NCBI GenBank assembly: GCA_044507975.1 | Contig: JBIQIQ010000063.1 | Span: forward strand, 1 to 12,642 | Origin: DASRWD01 sp044507975 | Lineage (GTDB): Bacteria > Deinococcota > Deinococci > Deinococcales > Trueperaceae | DNA: 12,642 nt | Direction: 5' to 3' | The notes under the pieces: generated by a model | Databases searched by the model: none | Seen by the model: only the letters and a program-made list of their open reading frames with translations | Told to the model about the DNA's origin: nothing | Program-made: the position numbers and the translations under genes | Part shown: positions 6,424 through 12,642 of the stretch, piece after piece | How positions within the stretch are numbered: the first letter of the stretch is position 1 | How the letters are laid out: every line of letters begins with the position of its first letter

Positions 6424-7680
6424 ATGATCGAGGCGGAGGTCGAGGTGGGCGTCTCGCGCCACGCCAACTACCCAGCACCGGAGCGCAGCTTCGCCCTTCA
6501 GCTCGACGACGACCTGGCGCTGCGCCTGACGGAGCGCCACCACGCGCAGGGTCTCTACCGCCTCGTGGAACGCGACCGCGACCACCTCGGTCGCTGGGTG
6601 CCCTGGACGGCGACCGCCACCCCGGAGTGGGTGGAGAGCCTGATCGCCGACGAGCTGCAGCGCTTCAGCGCGGGCCGCGGTTGGCGCGCCGAGCTGTGCC
6701 TCCGTGGCGAGCCGGTCGGCCAGGTGTGGCTGCACGACTGGGGCGGGGCGGGCGGCTCCACCGAGGTCGGCTACTTCGTCGTCCGGAGCCACGAGGGCAA
6801 GGGGATCGTGACGCGCTGCCTGGGAGCTCTGATGCGCCACTTCTTCGAGGAGCGCGGCGTGGGCCGGGTCGCGATCGGGCTGGACGCCCGCAACACCCGG
6901 TCGCTGGCGGTCGTCCAGCGGTTGGGCCTGAAGCCCGAGGCCGTCCTCAGGCGCGTGATCGTCGTCGACGGCGAGCCGGCCGACCTCAGCATGTTCGGCC
7001 TCCTCCGCGAGGAGCACGCCGCTGCGTCCGGCCAGGCGCCGCTGCCGCGGAGGCCGCCGCGTTTCGCGCTGCGGGCCGACCCGGAAGACGACCTCTACGT
7101 GGCGCTTCTCGAGAGGGAGGACGCGCCAGCCCTCCACGGCCTGGTGGAGGCCAACCGCGAGCGCCTGCGGCGCTGGCTGCCGTGGGCCCGCGAGCTCGGG
7201 CTCGAGGCGCAGGAGAGCTTCATCGTCCAGCGCGCGCTGCCGGCGTTCGCGCGGGGTCCCGGCCTCGAGGCGGGCGTCTGGAGCGGCGGCGCGCTGGTCG
7301 GCTCCGTCGGCGTGCACGACGTCGACGCGAGGACGCGCAGCGGCTCCGTCGGCTACTGGCTCGACGCCGGCCTCGAGGGGAAGGGCGTGGCGACGAGGGT
7401 CGTGAGGGCGCTGCTCGACCGGTGCTTCACCGAGCCGCTGCTGGGCGGGGAGCCGTTCGAGCGCCTATCGGTGCTGGCGGACGTCGACAACCTCCGTAGC
7501 CGGGCGGTGGCGGAGCGCCTCGGGTTCGTCTTCGAGGGTGTCTTGAGGCGTCAGAGCCTCGGGGCAGAGCCCACCGACGTCGCCGTCTACGGCCTCCTCA
7601 GGAGGGAGTGGGAAGAGCGCCGCGGTGAGGAGGCGCCACAGGCGCCTGTCGCCGTAGTCACCCCGAGCTCCGCTCGGTAG
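6424..7680 (+). CDS. Tandem GNAT-family N-acetyltransferase (two RimJ/RimL-like domains)
   Basis: 418 residues made of two homologous GNAT domains, ~22-197 and ~213-397. Each begins with 'FAL' and carries 'RWVPW' or 'RWLPW' (58, 251), a beta-bulge 'EVGYFV' or 'SVGYWLD', the acetyl-CoA pyrophosphate loop (EGKGIVT 124-130; EGKGVAT 318-324) and the later 'N-x-R-S' helix (N157, N356) with 'RLGL' or 'RLGF'. Both cofactor loops look intact, so both halves may be active. RimJ/RimL/RimI-like enzymes acetylate ribosomal-protein N-termini, other proteins or small amines; the acceptor here is unknown. The gene begins 32 bp after the transporter and is probably in its operon. The ribosome site is weak; the ATG at 6424 was chosen because it is the first usable in-frame codon after the previous stop. 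Confidence 0.88.
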   Translation: MIEAEVEVGVSRHANYPAPERSFALQLDDDLALRLTERHHAQGLYRLVERDRDHLGRWVPWTATATPEWVESLIADELQRFSAGRGWRAELCLRGEPVGQVWLHDWGGAGGSTEVGYFVVRSHEGKGIVTRCLGALMRHFFEERGVGRVAIGLDARNTRSLAVVQRLGLKPEAVLRRVIVVDGEPADLSMFGLLREEHAAASGQAPLPRRPPRFALRADPEDDLYVALLEREDAPALHGLVEANRERLRRWLPWARELGLEAQESFIVQRALPAFARGPGLEAGVWSGGALVGSVGVHDVDARTRSGSVGYWLDAGLEGKGVATRVVRALLDRCFTEPLLGGEPFERLSVLADVDNLRSRAVAERLGFVFEGVLRRQSLGAEPTDVAVYGLLRREWEERRGEEAPQAPVAVVTPSSAR

Positions 7681-7800
7681 AGCTCTCCGGCCGACCTGGC
7701 TGCCACGCGAGAGGTGCCGCGGTCTCATCTCCAGCCCCTAGGGTGGACTCGTACGCGCACGACCACGCACCGCCGCGAGGCGATGGGAGGAGCCGCCCTC
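7681..7800 (+). other. 120-bp intergenic region with a -10-like TAGGGT
   Basis: No coding potential or clear hairpin. TAGGGT at 7739-7744 fits TAnnnT and would start transcription near 7751, about 50 nt before the next ATG, but no -35 hexamer stands out 17 bp upstream. No terminator is visible behind the acetyltransferase gene. Confidence 0.3.
7785..7792 (+). promoter_or_regulatory. Ribosome binding site that sets the start at 7801
   Basis: GGGAGGAG, 8 nt before the ATG at 7801. It supports this start over in-frame codons at 7714 and 7783 that would add an Arg/Thr-rich, non-acidic leader unlike the rest of the protein. Confidence 0.75.
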
Positions 7801-8166
7801 ATGGAACGTACCCACGACGTCCGGAGCGACCGGGCCATGGACCGCATAGAGGACCTCGAACAGCGCGCCCGCGACCTCGAGAGCGAGATCGATCACCGGG
7901 AGCGCGTCGCCTACGAGTCGGAGCACAGGGCGCGGAAGGACGCGCTCCTGGCGGCGGGACGCGAGGACATCGGCCTCGACGAGGCCGTCGACGGCACGTT
8001 CCCCGCGTCCGACCCCGCCTCTCCCACGGCCGGCGCCGGCGGGTCCGGCGACGCGAGCCGCGCTCGGGAGCTCAGCGCCGAGCTCGACGAGGCCTTGGAC
8101 GACACGTTCCCCGCCAGCGACCCGCCTGCGATCGTCGCTCCACGCGGCGACGGGGACCCGGGTTAG
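7801..8166 (+). CDS. Uncharacterised acidic protein with duplicated TFPASDP motif
   Basis: 121 residues, no signal peptide or membrane segment, so probably cytoplasmic. Residues ~12-50 are highly charged with heptad-like spacing ('MDRIEDLEQRARDLESEID'), suggesting a coiled coil. Two copies of one motif follow: DEAVDGTFPASDPA (60-73) and DEALDDTFPASDPP (96-109), joined by a Gly/Ala/Ser-rich linker. From memory, 'D-x-S/T-FPASDPP' occurs at the ends of many short uncharacterised bacterial proteins; I know no established function. Two copies in one chain indicate internal duplication. It precedes the copper operon but has a different promoter region, so a copper role is not implied. An alternative is a linear docking peptide carrier; nothing catalytic is visible. 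Confidence 0.82.
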   Translation: MERTHDVRSDRAMDRIEDLEQRARDLESEIDHRERVAYESEHRARKDALLAAGREDIGLDEAVDGTFPASDPASPTAGAGGSGDASRARELSAELDEALDDTFPASDPPAIVAPRGDGDPG

Positions 8167-8174
8167 TTCCCGGG
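8157..8174 (+). terminator. Weak hairpin over the stop codon of the TFPASDP protein
   Basis: CCCGGG, a 6-nt TTAGTT loop, and CCCGGG again. The loop contains the stop codon (8164-8166). The 6-bp GC stem has no T-run, so termination is uncertain. It ends only 3 nt before the -35 of the copper operon promoter. Confidence 0.3.
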
Positions 8175-8177
8175 CGC

Positions 8178-8206
8178 TTGCTACCCCACCCCAGGAGGGG
8201 TAGAGT
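8178..8206 (+). promoter_or_regulatory. Promoter of the copper operon, positioned for leaderless transcription
   Basis: TTGCTA (8178-8183) and TAGAGT (8201-8206) each match four of six consensus bases and are exactly 17 bp apart. The -10 ends 6 nt before the copZ ATG, so transcription would begin at or next to the A of the start codon. Leaderless mRNAs with this geometry are common in Deinococcus and Thermus. An AGGAGGGG at 8193-8200 could instead act as a ribosome site with 12-nt spacing if transcription starts further upstream. Confidence 0.6.
8181..8203. promoter_or_regulatory. CsoR-type operator in the copper promoter spacer
   Basis: A 23-bp pseudo-palindrome with 7-bp arms CTACCCC (8181-8187) and GGGGTAG (8197-8203); an inner ACCCC/GGGGT pair is nested in it. 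C-tract/G-tract dyads flanked by TA are typical of CsoR-family sites. It fills the spacer between the -35 and -10, so apo-CsoR bound here would exclude RNA polymerase; Cu(I)-loaded CsoR would release it. The csoR gene two positions downstream supports the assignment. Confidence 0.75.
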
Positions 8207-8212
8207 GGCACC

Positions 8213-8425
8213 ATGACTCACGACACCACCAGTCTCGAGGTCAAGGGCATGAGCTGCACGCACTGCGCGGCGGCCGTCAAGAGCGCGTTGGAGAAGGTCC
8301 CCGGGGTCGAGAGGGCCACCGTCGACCTCGCCAGCGGTACGGCGGAGGTCGTCGGCGCCGTCGATGCCGCCGCGCTCGTCGCCGCCGTGGCGTCCGAGGG
8401 TTACGAGGCGGCGCCGGCGCGGTGA
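8213..8425 (+). CDS. copZ: CopZ-type copper chaperone (single HMA domain)
   Basis: A 70-residue cytoplasmic heavy-metal-associated domain that carries Cu(I) and hands it to CopA. The metal loop GMSCTHC (residues 12-18) supplies Cys15 and Cys18; the fold follows with 'KSALEKVPGVERATVDLASGTAEV' and the final 'GYEAAPA', the normal length and pattern for CopZ. It is the first gene of the copper operon, 6 nt after the -10 element. Its TGA overlaps the GTG start of csoR (GTGA), implying translational coupling. Confidence 0.95.
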   Translation: MTHDTTSLEVKGMSCTHCAAAVKSALEKVPGVERATVDLASGTAEVVGAVDAAALVAAVASEGYEAAPAR

Positions 8426-8760
8426 GCGACCTCGGCGCCGGGAGCGCCGCTGACGCGCGTGAGCTCCGGCCTCAGGGGGCCCACTGCCTGCACCTCGACC
8501 CCCAGACCAGGCAGGACGCGGTGCTCAGGCTCAAGAGCGTCCGTGGACACGTGGACGGCGTGCTCCGCATGCTCGAGGACGAGACCGTCTACTGCGTGGA
8601 CGTCCTCAAGCAGATGAGCGCCGTGCAGGGAGCGCTGCGGAAGGTGTCCGAGGCGGTGCTCAAGGCCCACGTGCGGGACCACGTCGCGACTGCGGCCCAG
8701 CGCGGCGACACGGAGGCCATCGTCGACGAGCTGATGGAGGCCCTCAAGTACCGGGCGTGA
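8422..8760 (+). CDS. csoR: CsoR-family copper-sensing repressor with Cys-His-His site
   Basis: A 112-residue all-helical DUF156/CsoR repressor; it binds the operon operator without metal and is released by Cu(I). The core reads 'RLKSVRGHVDGVLRMLEDETVYCVDVLKQMSAVQGALRKV', the family signature. Metal ligands by position are Cys58 ('YCVDVL'), His83 and His87 ('AHVRDH'). In Mycobacterium tuberculosis CsoR the third ligand is Cys (Cys36/His61/Cys65), while Thermus thermophilus CsoR has Cys-His-His as here. A ~25-residue N-terminal extension contains an extra His-Cys (21-22). The GTG start overlaps the copZ stop; no in-frame ATG exists before the core. Four bases separate it from copA. Confidence 0.94.
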   Translation: MSDLGAGSAADARELRPQGAHCLHLDPQTRQDAVLRLKSVRGHVDGVLRMLEDETVYCVDVLKQMSAVQGALRKVSEAVLKAHVRDHVATAAQRGDTEAIVDELMEALKYRA

Positions 8761-8764
8761 TGAC

Positions 8765-11113
8765 GTGCCGACCGTGACCGACCCGGCGCCGCAGGGCGCC
8801 GACATCGCGCACCTCCCCTCTTCCGACGAGCGCTCCGCGGTCGCGGAGCTCTCCGTGTCTGGCATGACCTGCGCCGCTTGCGTGGCGCGGGTCGAGCGCG
8901 CGCTCAGGAAGGTGGATGGCGTCGTCGACGCCAACGTCAACCTCGCCACGGAGCGCGCCGGGATCGTCTATCGCCCCGAGCTCGTCGACCTCTCCCAGCT
9001 CCGTGAGGCGGTCGAAGGCGCGGGCTACGACGTCATCGCTGCCGAGGGGGAGGACCGTCTCGAGGCCGAGCGCGAGGCCAAGGCTGCCGAGGTCGCTTCC
9101 CTGAGGCGCGACGTCCTGATCGCCGCGGCGTTCACGGTCCCGCTCTTCGCGCTCGAGATGGGCGCGATGCTGGTGCCGTCGTTCGGCCACTGGCTTCACG
9201 GCTGGCTGACCGACAGCGTCAGGTACCCGCTCTTCTTCGTGCTGGCCGCGGTGGTGCAGTTCGGCCCGGGCCGGCGCTTCCTGCGCAGCGGCTGGGACGC
9301 GCTCGCGCGGCGCGCTCCAGACATGAACTCGCTCGTGCTGCTGGGCACCAGCGCGGCGTTCGGCTACTCGACGGTCGCGACCTTCCTGCCCGGCCTGTTG
9401 CCGGAGGGCTCGGTACACGTCTACTTCGAGGCGTCCGCCGTGATCGTCACGCTCGTGCTGCTGGGGCGCTACCTCGAGGCCCTGGCGCGGGGGAGGACGG
9501 GCGACGCCATCCGGGCGCTCGTCGCTCTGCGCCCCAAGTCGGCCCGGGTCGTGCGCGATGGCGCCGAGACCGAGGTCCCCGTGTCGGCCGTGCGCCGCGG
9601 CGACGTCGTGGTGGTCAGGCCGGGGGAGCGCCTGCCCGTCGACGGGGTCGTCGTCGATGGGGAGTCGTACGTCGACGAGTCGATGGTGACGGGCGAGCCG
9701 ACGCCGGTGCTCAAGGCACGCGGCGACGGCGTCGTCGGCGGGACAGTCAACGCCAACGCCAGCTTCCGCTTCCGCGCCACCAAGGTCGGCAGCGAGACGT
9801 TCCTCTCGCAGGTCATCGACATGGTCCAGGCGGCCCAGGGCGCGAAGCTGCCGATACAGGCGCTGCTCGACCGGGTCGTGGCGGTGTTCGTGCCGGTGGT
9901 GTTGGGCGTCGCCGCCCTGACGTTCGCGGCCTGGCTCGCCTTCGGCCCGCAGCCGGCGCTCGGTCTCGCCGTCGTCAACGCCGTCGCGGTCCTGATCATC
10001 GCTTGCCCCTGCGCCATGGGCCTCGCCACGCCCGTCTCGATCATGGTCGGCACCGGCAAGGCGGCCGAGTTGGGCGTGCTGTTCCGCAACGGCTCGGCGC
10101 TGCAGGCGTTCGGCGGCGCCAAGGTCGTCGCGTTCGACAAGACGGGCACGCTGACGGAAGGCGCTCCGCGCCTCACCGACCTCGTGCTGGCCGAGGGCGC
10201 CCCGGAGACCCGCCTCGAGGCCCTGGCCCTGGCGGCCGCGGCGGAGGCCAGGAGCGAGCACCCGCTCGCGCGGGCAGTGGTCGCGGCCGCGCTGGAGGAA
10301 GGCGCGGCCGCCCGCGAGGCCGAGTCGTTCGAGGCGGTCACCGGCCGCGGCGTGAGGGCCGTGATCGACGACATCACCGTGCTGGTCGGCTCGGGGCGGT
10401 TCGTGGAGGAGTCCGGCGCCCAGGCCGGCCCACTACGGGAGCTCGCCAGGCAGCTGGCCGAGGACGGCAAGACCCCGATGTACCTGGTGGTGGTCGGGGC
10501 AGGCGCTTCGCCCCGCGTCGTGGCCGTGCTGGCGGTCTCGGACCCGGTGAAGGCGTCGGCGGGCCCCGCTCTGGCCGCGTTGCGCGCCCTCGGCGTGCGC
10601 ACGGTGATGGTCACGGGCGACGACGAGCGCACGGCGCGCGCGGTGGCCCGGCGCCTCGGCATCGGCGAGGTGCGCGCCGAGGTGCTGCCGGCGGACAAGG
10701 CCGCCGTCGTGGCGGGCCTGCAGGCGGTTGGGGCGAAGGTCGCCTTCGTCGGGGACGGCATCAACGACGCGCCGGCGCTGGCCGCCGCCGACGTCGGCGT
10801 GGCGCTCGGCACCGGCACGGACGTCGCGATCGAGGCCGCCGACGTCGTGCTGATGTCGGAGGACGTGCGCGGCGTGCCGAACGCGGTCTCCCTCTCGCGC
10901 GCGGTCCTGCGCAACATCAGGCAGAACCTGTTCTGGGCGTTCGCCTACAACACGCTGCTGATCCCGGTGGCGGCCGGCGTCCTCTACCCGTTCTTGGGCG
11001 TGTTGCTGTCGCCGATGCTAGCCGCCGCGGCGATGGGCGTCTCGAGCGTGTTCGTCGTCGGCAACGCGCTCAGGCTGCGGCGCTTCGCGCCGGCTCAGAA
11101 CCCAACGGCCTGA
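8765..11113 (+). CDS. copA: CopA-type Cu(I)-exporting P1B-ATPase
   Basis: A 782-residue inner-membrane ATPase that exports Cu(I) (or Ag(I)). One N-terminal HMA domain (~27-92) has GMTCAAC (Cys36, Cys39). Membrane segments follow, with the actuator TGE (309-311), the ion-site CPC (414-416), the phosphorylated Asp458 in DKTGTLTEG, the nucleotide-domain His-Pro (499-500), 'MVTGDD' and the hinge GDGINDAP (663-670). Tyr728-Asn729 and 'MGVSS' (757-761) in the last two segments are the further residues specific for subclass IB-1, Cu(I). Length is typical. The start is the GTG 4 nt after csoR; a second in-frame GTG three codons later is possible. The ribosome site is weak, consistent with coupling to csoR translation. 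The 3' end overlaps the convergent ggt gene by 19 bp. Confidence 0.96.
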   Translation: MPTVTDPAPQGADIAHLPSSDERSAVAELSVSGMTCAACVARVERALRKVDGVVDANVNLATERAGIVYRPELVDLSQLREAVEGAGYDVIAAEGEDRLEAEREAKAAEVASLRRDVLIAAAFTVPLFALEMGAMLVPSFGHWLHGWLTDSVRYPLFFVLAAVVQFGPGRRFLRSGWDALARRAPDMNSLVLLGTSAAFGYSTVATFLPGLLPEGSVHVYFEASAVIVTLVLLGRYLEALARGRTGDAIRALVALRPKSARVVRDGAETEVPVSAVRRGDVVVVRPGERLPVDGVVVDGESYVDESMVTGEPTPVLKARGDGVVGGTVNANASFRFRATKVGSETFLSQVIDMVQAAQGAKLPIQALLDRVVAVFVPVVLGVAALTFAAWLAFGPQPALGLAVVNAVAVLIIACPCAMGLATPVSIMVGTGKAAELGVLFRNGSALQAFGGAKVVAFDKTGTLTEGAPRLTDLVLAEGAPETRLEALALAAAAEARSEHPLARAVVAAALEEGAAAREAESFEAVTGRGVRAVIDDITVLVGSGRFVEESGAQAGPLRELARQLAEDGKTPMYLVVVGAGASPRVVAVLAVSDPVKASAGPALAALRALGVRTVMVTGDDERTARAVARRLGIGEVRAEVLPADKAAVVAGLQAVGAKVAFVGDGINDAPALAAADVGVALGTGTDVAIEAADVVLMSEDVRGVPNAVSLSRAVLRNIRQNLFWAFAYNTLLIPVAAGVLYPFLGVLLSPMLAAAAMGVSSVFVVGNALRLRRFAPAQNPTA

Positions 11114-12642
11114 CCGTCCTTCCGGTGGTCGCTGCCGGCCACGTAGCCGCCGTCCGGGAGGCGCGCGATCACCTGTGCCCCGCCGAAGAGGAGCGTCTCG
11201 GAGGGCTCGGCCACGCGCACCTCGTGACCCCGGGCCGCGAGGTCCTCGAGGACGACCGGATCGAAGCCAGCCTCGACGAGCAGGCCCCGGCCGCCCATCA
11301 CCTGCCAGCGCGGCGCGTCGCTGGCGGCCTGAGGGTTCTGACCGTGCACGGCCATGCGCAGCGCGAGCTGCAGGTGACCCTGCGGCTGCATCGGCCCGCC
11401 CATGACGCCCAGAGCCGCGACGGGGAGCCCACCGGCGCTGAGCATGGCCGGGATGATCGTGTTGAACGGCCTGACCCCGGGCGCGACGGCGTTGGGATGG
11501 CCCTCCTCCGTCGAGAAGCAGTTGCCGCGGTTCGTGAGCGCGATGCCCGCCCCAGGCACGACGACGCCGGAGCCGAAGCCCCGGTAGTTCGATTGGATGA
11601 ACGAGACGAGCATGCCTGTGGAATCGGCGGCGCAGAGGTAGACGGTGCCGCCTGGACGCGGCCGGCCGTGGCCGGGGTCGCCGGAGCGCCCGCGGTCGAC
11701 GAGCCGCGCGCGCTCCGCGAGGTACCCGGTGTCCAGGAGGTCACGCGGGTCCAAGCGCATGCGCTCCGGGTCGGCGACGTGGGCGTGGGCGTCGGCGAAG
11801 GCCAGCTTCATCGCCTCGACCTGGAGGTGGACCCAGTCGGCCGAGTCGACCTCCGTCTCCTCGATGCCTGCCAGCCGCGCGAGCTCCAACGCCTGCAGGG
11901 CGGCGATGCCCTGGCCGTTGGGCGGCAGCTCGTGCAGCTCGAAGCCGCCGACGCTCGCCGACAGCGTGGAGGTCCACTCCGGAGCGTGGGACTCGAGGTC
12001 CTCGTGCGACAGCGCAGCCCGCTCCGAGCGCGCGTGCGCGACCAGCGCGTCTGCGAGCTCGCCGCGGTAGAGGGACGCGCCGCGGGTCTGGGCGATGAGC
12101 TCGAGCGACCTGGCGTGGCCGGGCAGGCGACGGGTCTCGCCGGCAGCGGGAGCCCCGCCGACCAAGAAGGCGGCGGCGAAGTCCTCACGCTGCCCCAGGT
12201 ACTCGCCGGCCCGCGCCCACTGGGCGGCCACGCCCGGCGAAACCGGGAAGCCGTCCTCGGCGTAGCGGATCGCCGGCTCCAGCAGCGTCTCGAACGGCAG
12301 CCGGCCGAAGCCCTCTGAGAGCGCCACCCACGCGGAGACGGCGCCCGGCACCGTGACGGGGTCCCAGCCGACGCGCGGCACCTCGGCAGCGCCGAGGTAG
12401 CGCCCGGGGTCGAGGCCGAGCGGCGAGCGCCCGGAGGCGTTGAGGCCGTGAAGGCCCTGGCCGTCCCAGAGGATCGCGAACGCGTCCGAGCCCAGGCCGT
12501 TGCCGGTCGGCTCGACGACCGTCAGGGTCGCGGCGGCGGCGATCGCGGCGTCGACCGCGTTCCCGCCCCGGCGCAGCATCTCGAGCCCCGCCTGGGAGGC
12601 CAGCGGCTGCGAGGTCGCGACGACGTCACCGGCCATCACGGG
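11095..12642 (-). CDS. ggt: Gamma-glutamyltransferase family protein (YwrD-like), 5' end at or beyond window edge
   Basis: 515 codons on the minus strand, open to the window edge. This is an Ntn-hydrolase that matures by self-cleavage and transfers or hydrolyses gamma-glutamyl groups, for example of glutathione. Visible landmarks, counted from the GTG at 12639, are 'VVATSQPLASQAGLEMLRRGGNAVDAAIA' split across residues 6-34, 'EPTGNGLGSDAF' (43-54), 'LPPNGQGI' (238-245), and the predicted cleavage and nucleophile Thr332 in GGTVYL (330-335). Then come 'SFIQSNYRGFGSGVVVPG', 'RPFNTIIPAML' and 'GVMGGPMQPQGHLQ' (411-423). The last motifs match YwrD-like enzymes better than E. coli Ggt. No signal peptide is visible, but the true start may lie outside: a GTG (12639) and ATG (12636) are available, while the family often has a few more residues. 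The acceptor substrate is unknown. Confidence 0.92.
   Translation of the reverse strand, partial: PVMAGDVVATSQPLASQAGLEMLRRGGNAVDAAIAAAATLTVVEPTGNGLGSDAFAILWDGQGLHGLNASGRSPLGLDPGRYLGAAEVPRVGWDPVTVPGAVSAWVALSEGFGRLPFETLLEPAIRYAEDGFPVSPGVAAQWARAGEYLGQREDFAAAFLVGGAPAAGETRRLPGHARSLELIAQTRGASLYRGELADALVAHARSERAALSHEDLESHAPEWTSTLSASVGGFELHELPPNGQGIAALQALELARLAGIEETEVDSADWVHLQVEAMKLAFADAHAHVADPERMRLDPRDLLDTGYLAERARLVDRGRSGDPGHGRPRPGGTVYLCAADSTGMLVSFIQSNYRGFGSGVVVPGAGIALTNRGNCFSTEEGHPNAVAPGVRPFNTIIPAMLSAGGLPVAALGVMGGPMQPQGHLQLALRMAVHGQNPQAASDAPRWQVMGGRGLLVEAGFDPVVLEDLAARGHEVRVAEPSETLLFGGAQVIARLPDGGYVAGSDHRKDGQAVGF

Noticed and set aside
8744..10261. 505-codon minus-strand open frame opposite copA
   Set aside because: An antisense shadow with Gln/Arg/His-rich sequence and no domain; the plus strand has all P-type ATPase motifs.
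10003..12318. 771-codon plus-strand open frame covering the end of copA and the ggt gene
   Set aside because: Low-complexity Arg/Gly translation in the first half and an antisense shadow of ggt in the second; it contradicts copA and ggt motifs.
1..12642. CRISPR arrays, tRNA/rRNA genes, insertion sequences, prophage or toxin-antitoxin genes
   Set aside because: Looked for and not seen: no regularly spaced repeats beyond the three SARP repeats, no transposase or integrase motifs, and no tRNA-like cloverleaf noticed by eye.

Overview
This is a GC-rich bacterial chromosomal window with dense, ordinary gene packing. It most resembles the Deinococcota (a Truepera/Trueperaceae-type genome). Three things point there: secreted solute-binding and small proteins with plain 'Ala-X-Ala | Gln' signal peptides instead of lipoprotein Cys sites, a CsoR with the Cys-His-His metal site known from Thermus thermophilus, and a promoter placed for leaderless transcription in front of copZ. 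This assignment is an inference; no rRNA or other marker gene is present.

Layout. (1) Positions 1-4029, minus strand: a SARP/AfsR-type regulator (BTAD plus NTPase plus TPR-like region), then a branched-chain-amino-acid-type (LIV/HAAT) solute-binding protein, then the first 27 codons of a LivH-type permease running off the left edge. (2) Positions 4030-4129: a 100-bp divergent intergenic region with three direct repeats at an exact 11-bp period, ending 8 bp before a -10-like TAGCCT. This is the textbook architecture of a SARP-activated promoter. (3) Positions 4130-4633, plus strand: the presumed SARP target, a small secreted lipocalin-like protein of unknown function, closed by a strong intrinsic terminator. 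(4) Positions 4805-7680: a Na+/phosphate-cotransporter-family protein with a PhoU-like C-terminus, followed 32 bp later by a tandem two-domain GNAT acetyltransferase. (5) Positions 7801-8166: an uncharacterised acidic protein with a coiled-coil-like N-terminus and two copies of an 'EAxDxTFPASDP' motif. (6) Positions 8178-11113: a complete copper homeostasis operon, copZ-csoR-copA, with overlapping or nearly touching genes and a CsoR-type operator inside the promoter. (7) Positions 11095-12642, minus strand: a gamma-glutamyltransferase-family (YwrD-like) Ntn-hydrolase, convergent with and overlapping copA by 19 bp, with its 5' end at or beyond the right edge.

How the parts work together. The copper operon is self-contained: CsoR represses it, Cu(I) relieves repression, CopZ carries Cu(I) and CopA exports it. 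The SARP regulator probably controls the divergent secreted protein directly, may repress itself through the same repeats, and may be co-transcribed with the downstream LIV-type transporter. The most interesting part of the window is therefore the SARP / 11-bp-repeat / lipocalin-like protein module; the other blocks are mostly recognisable families with individual oddities listed in the findings.
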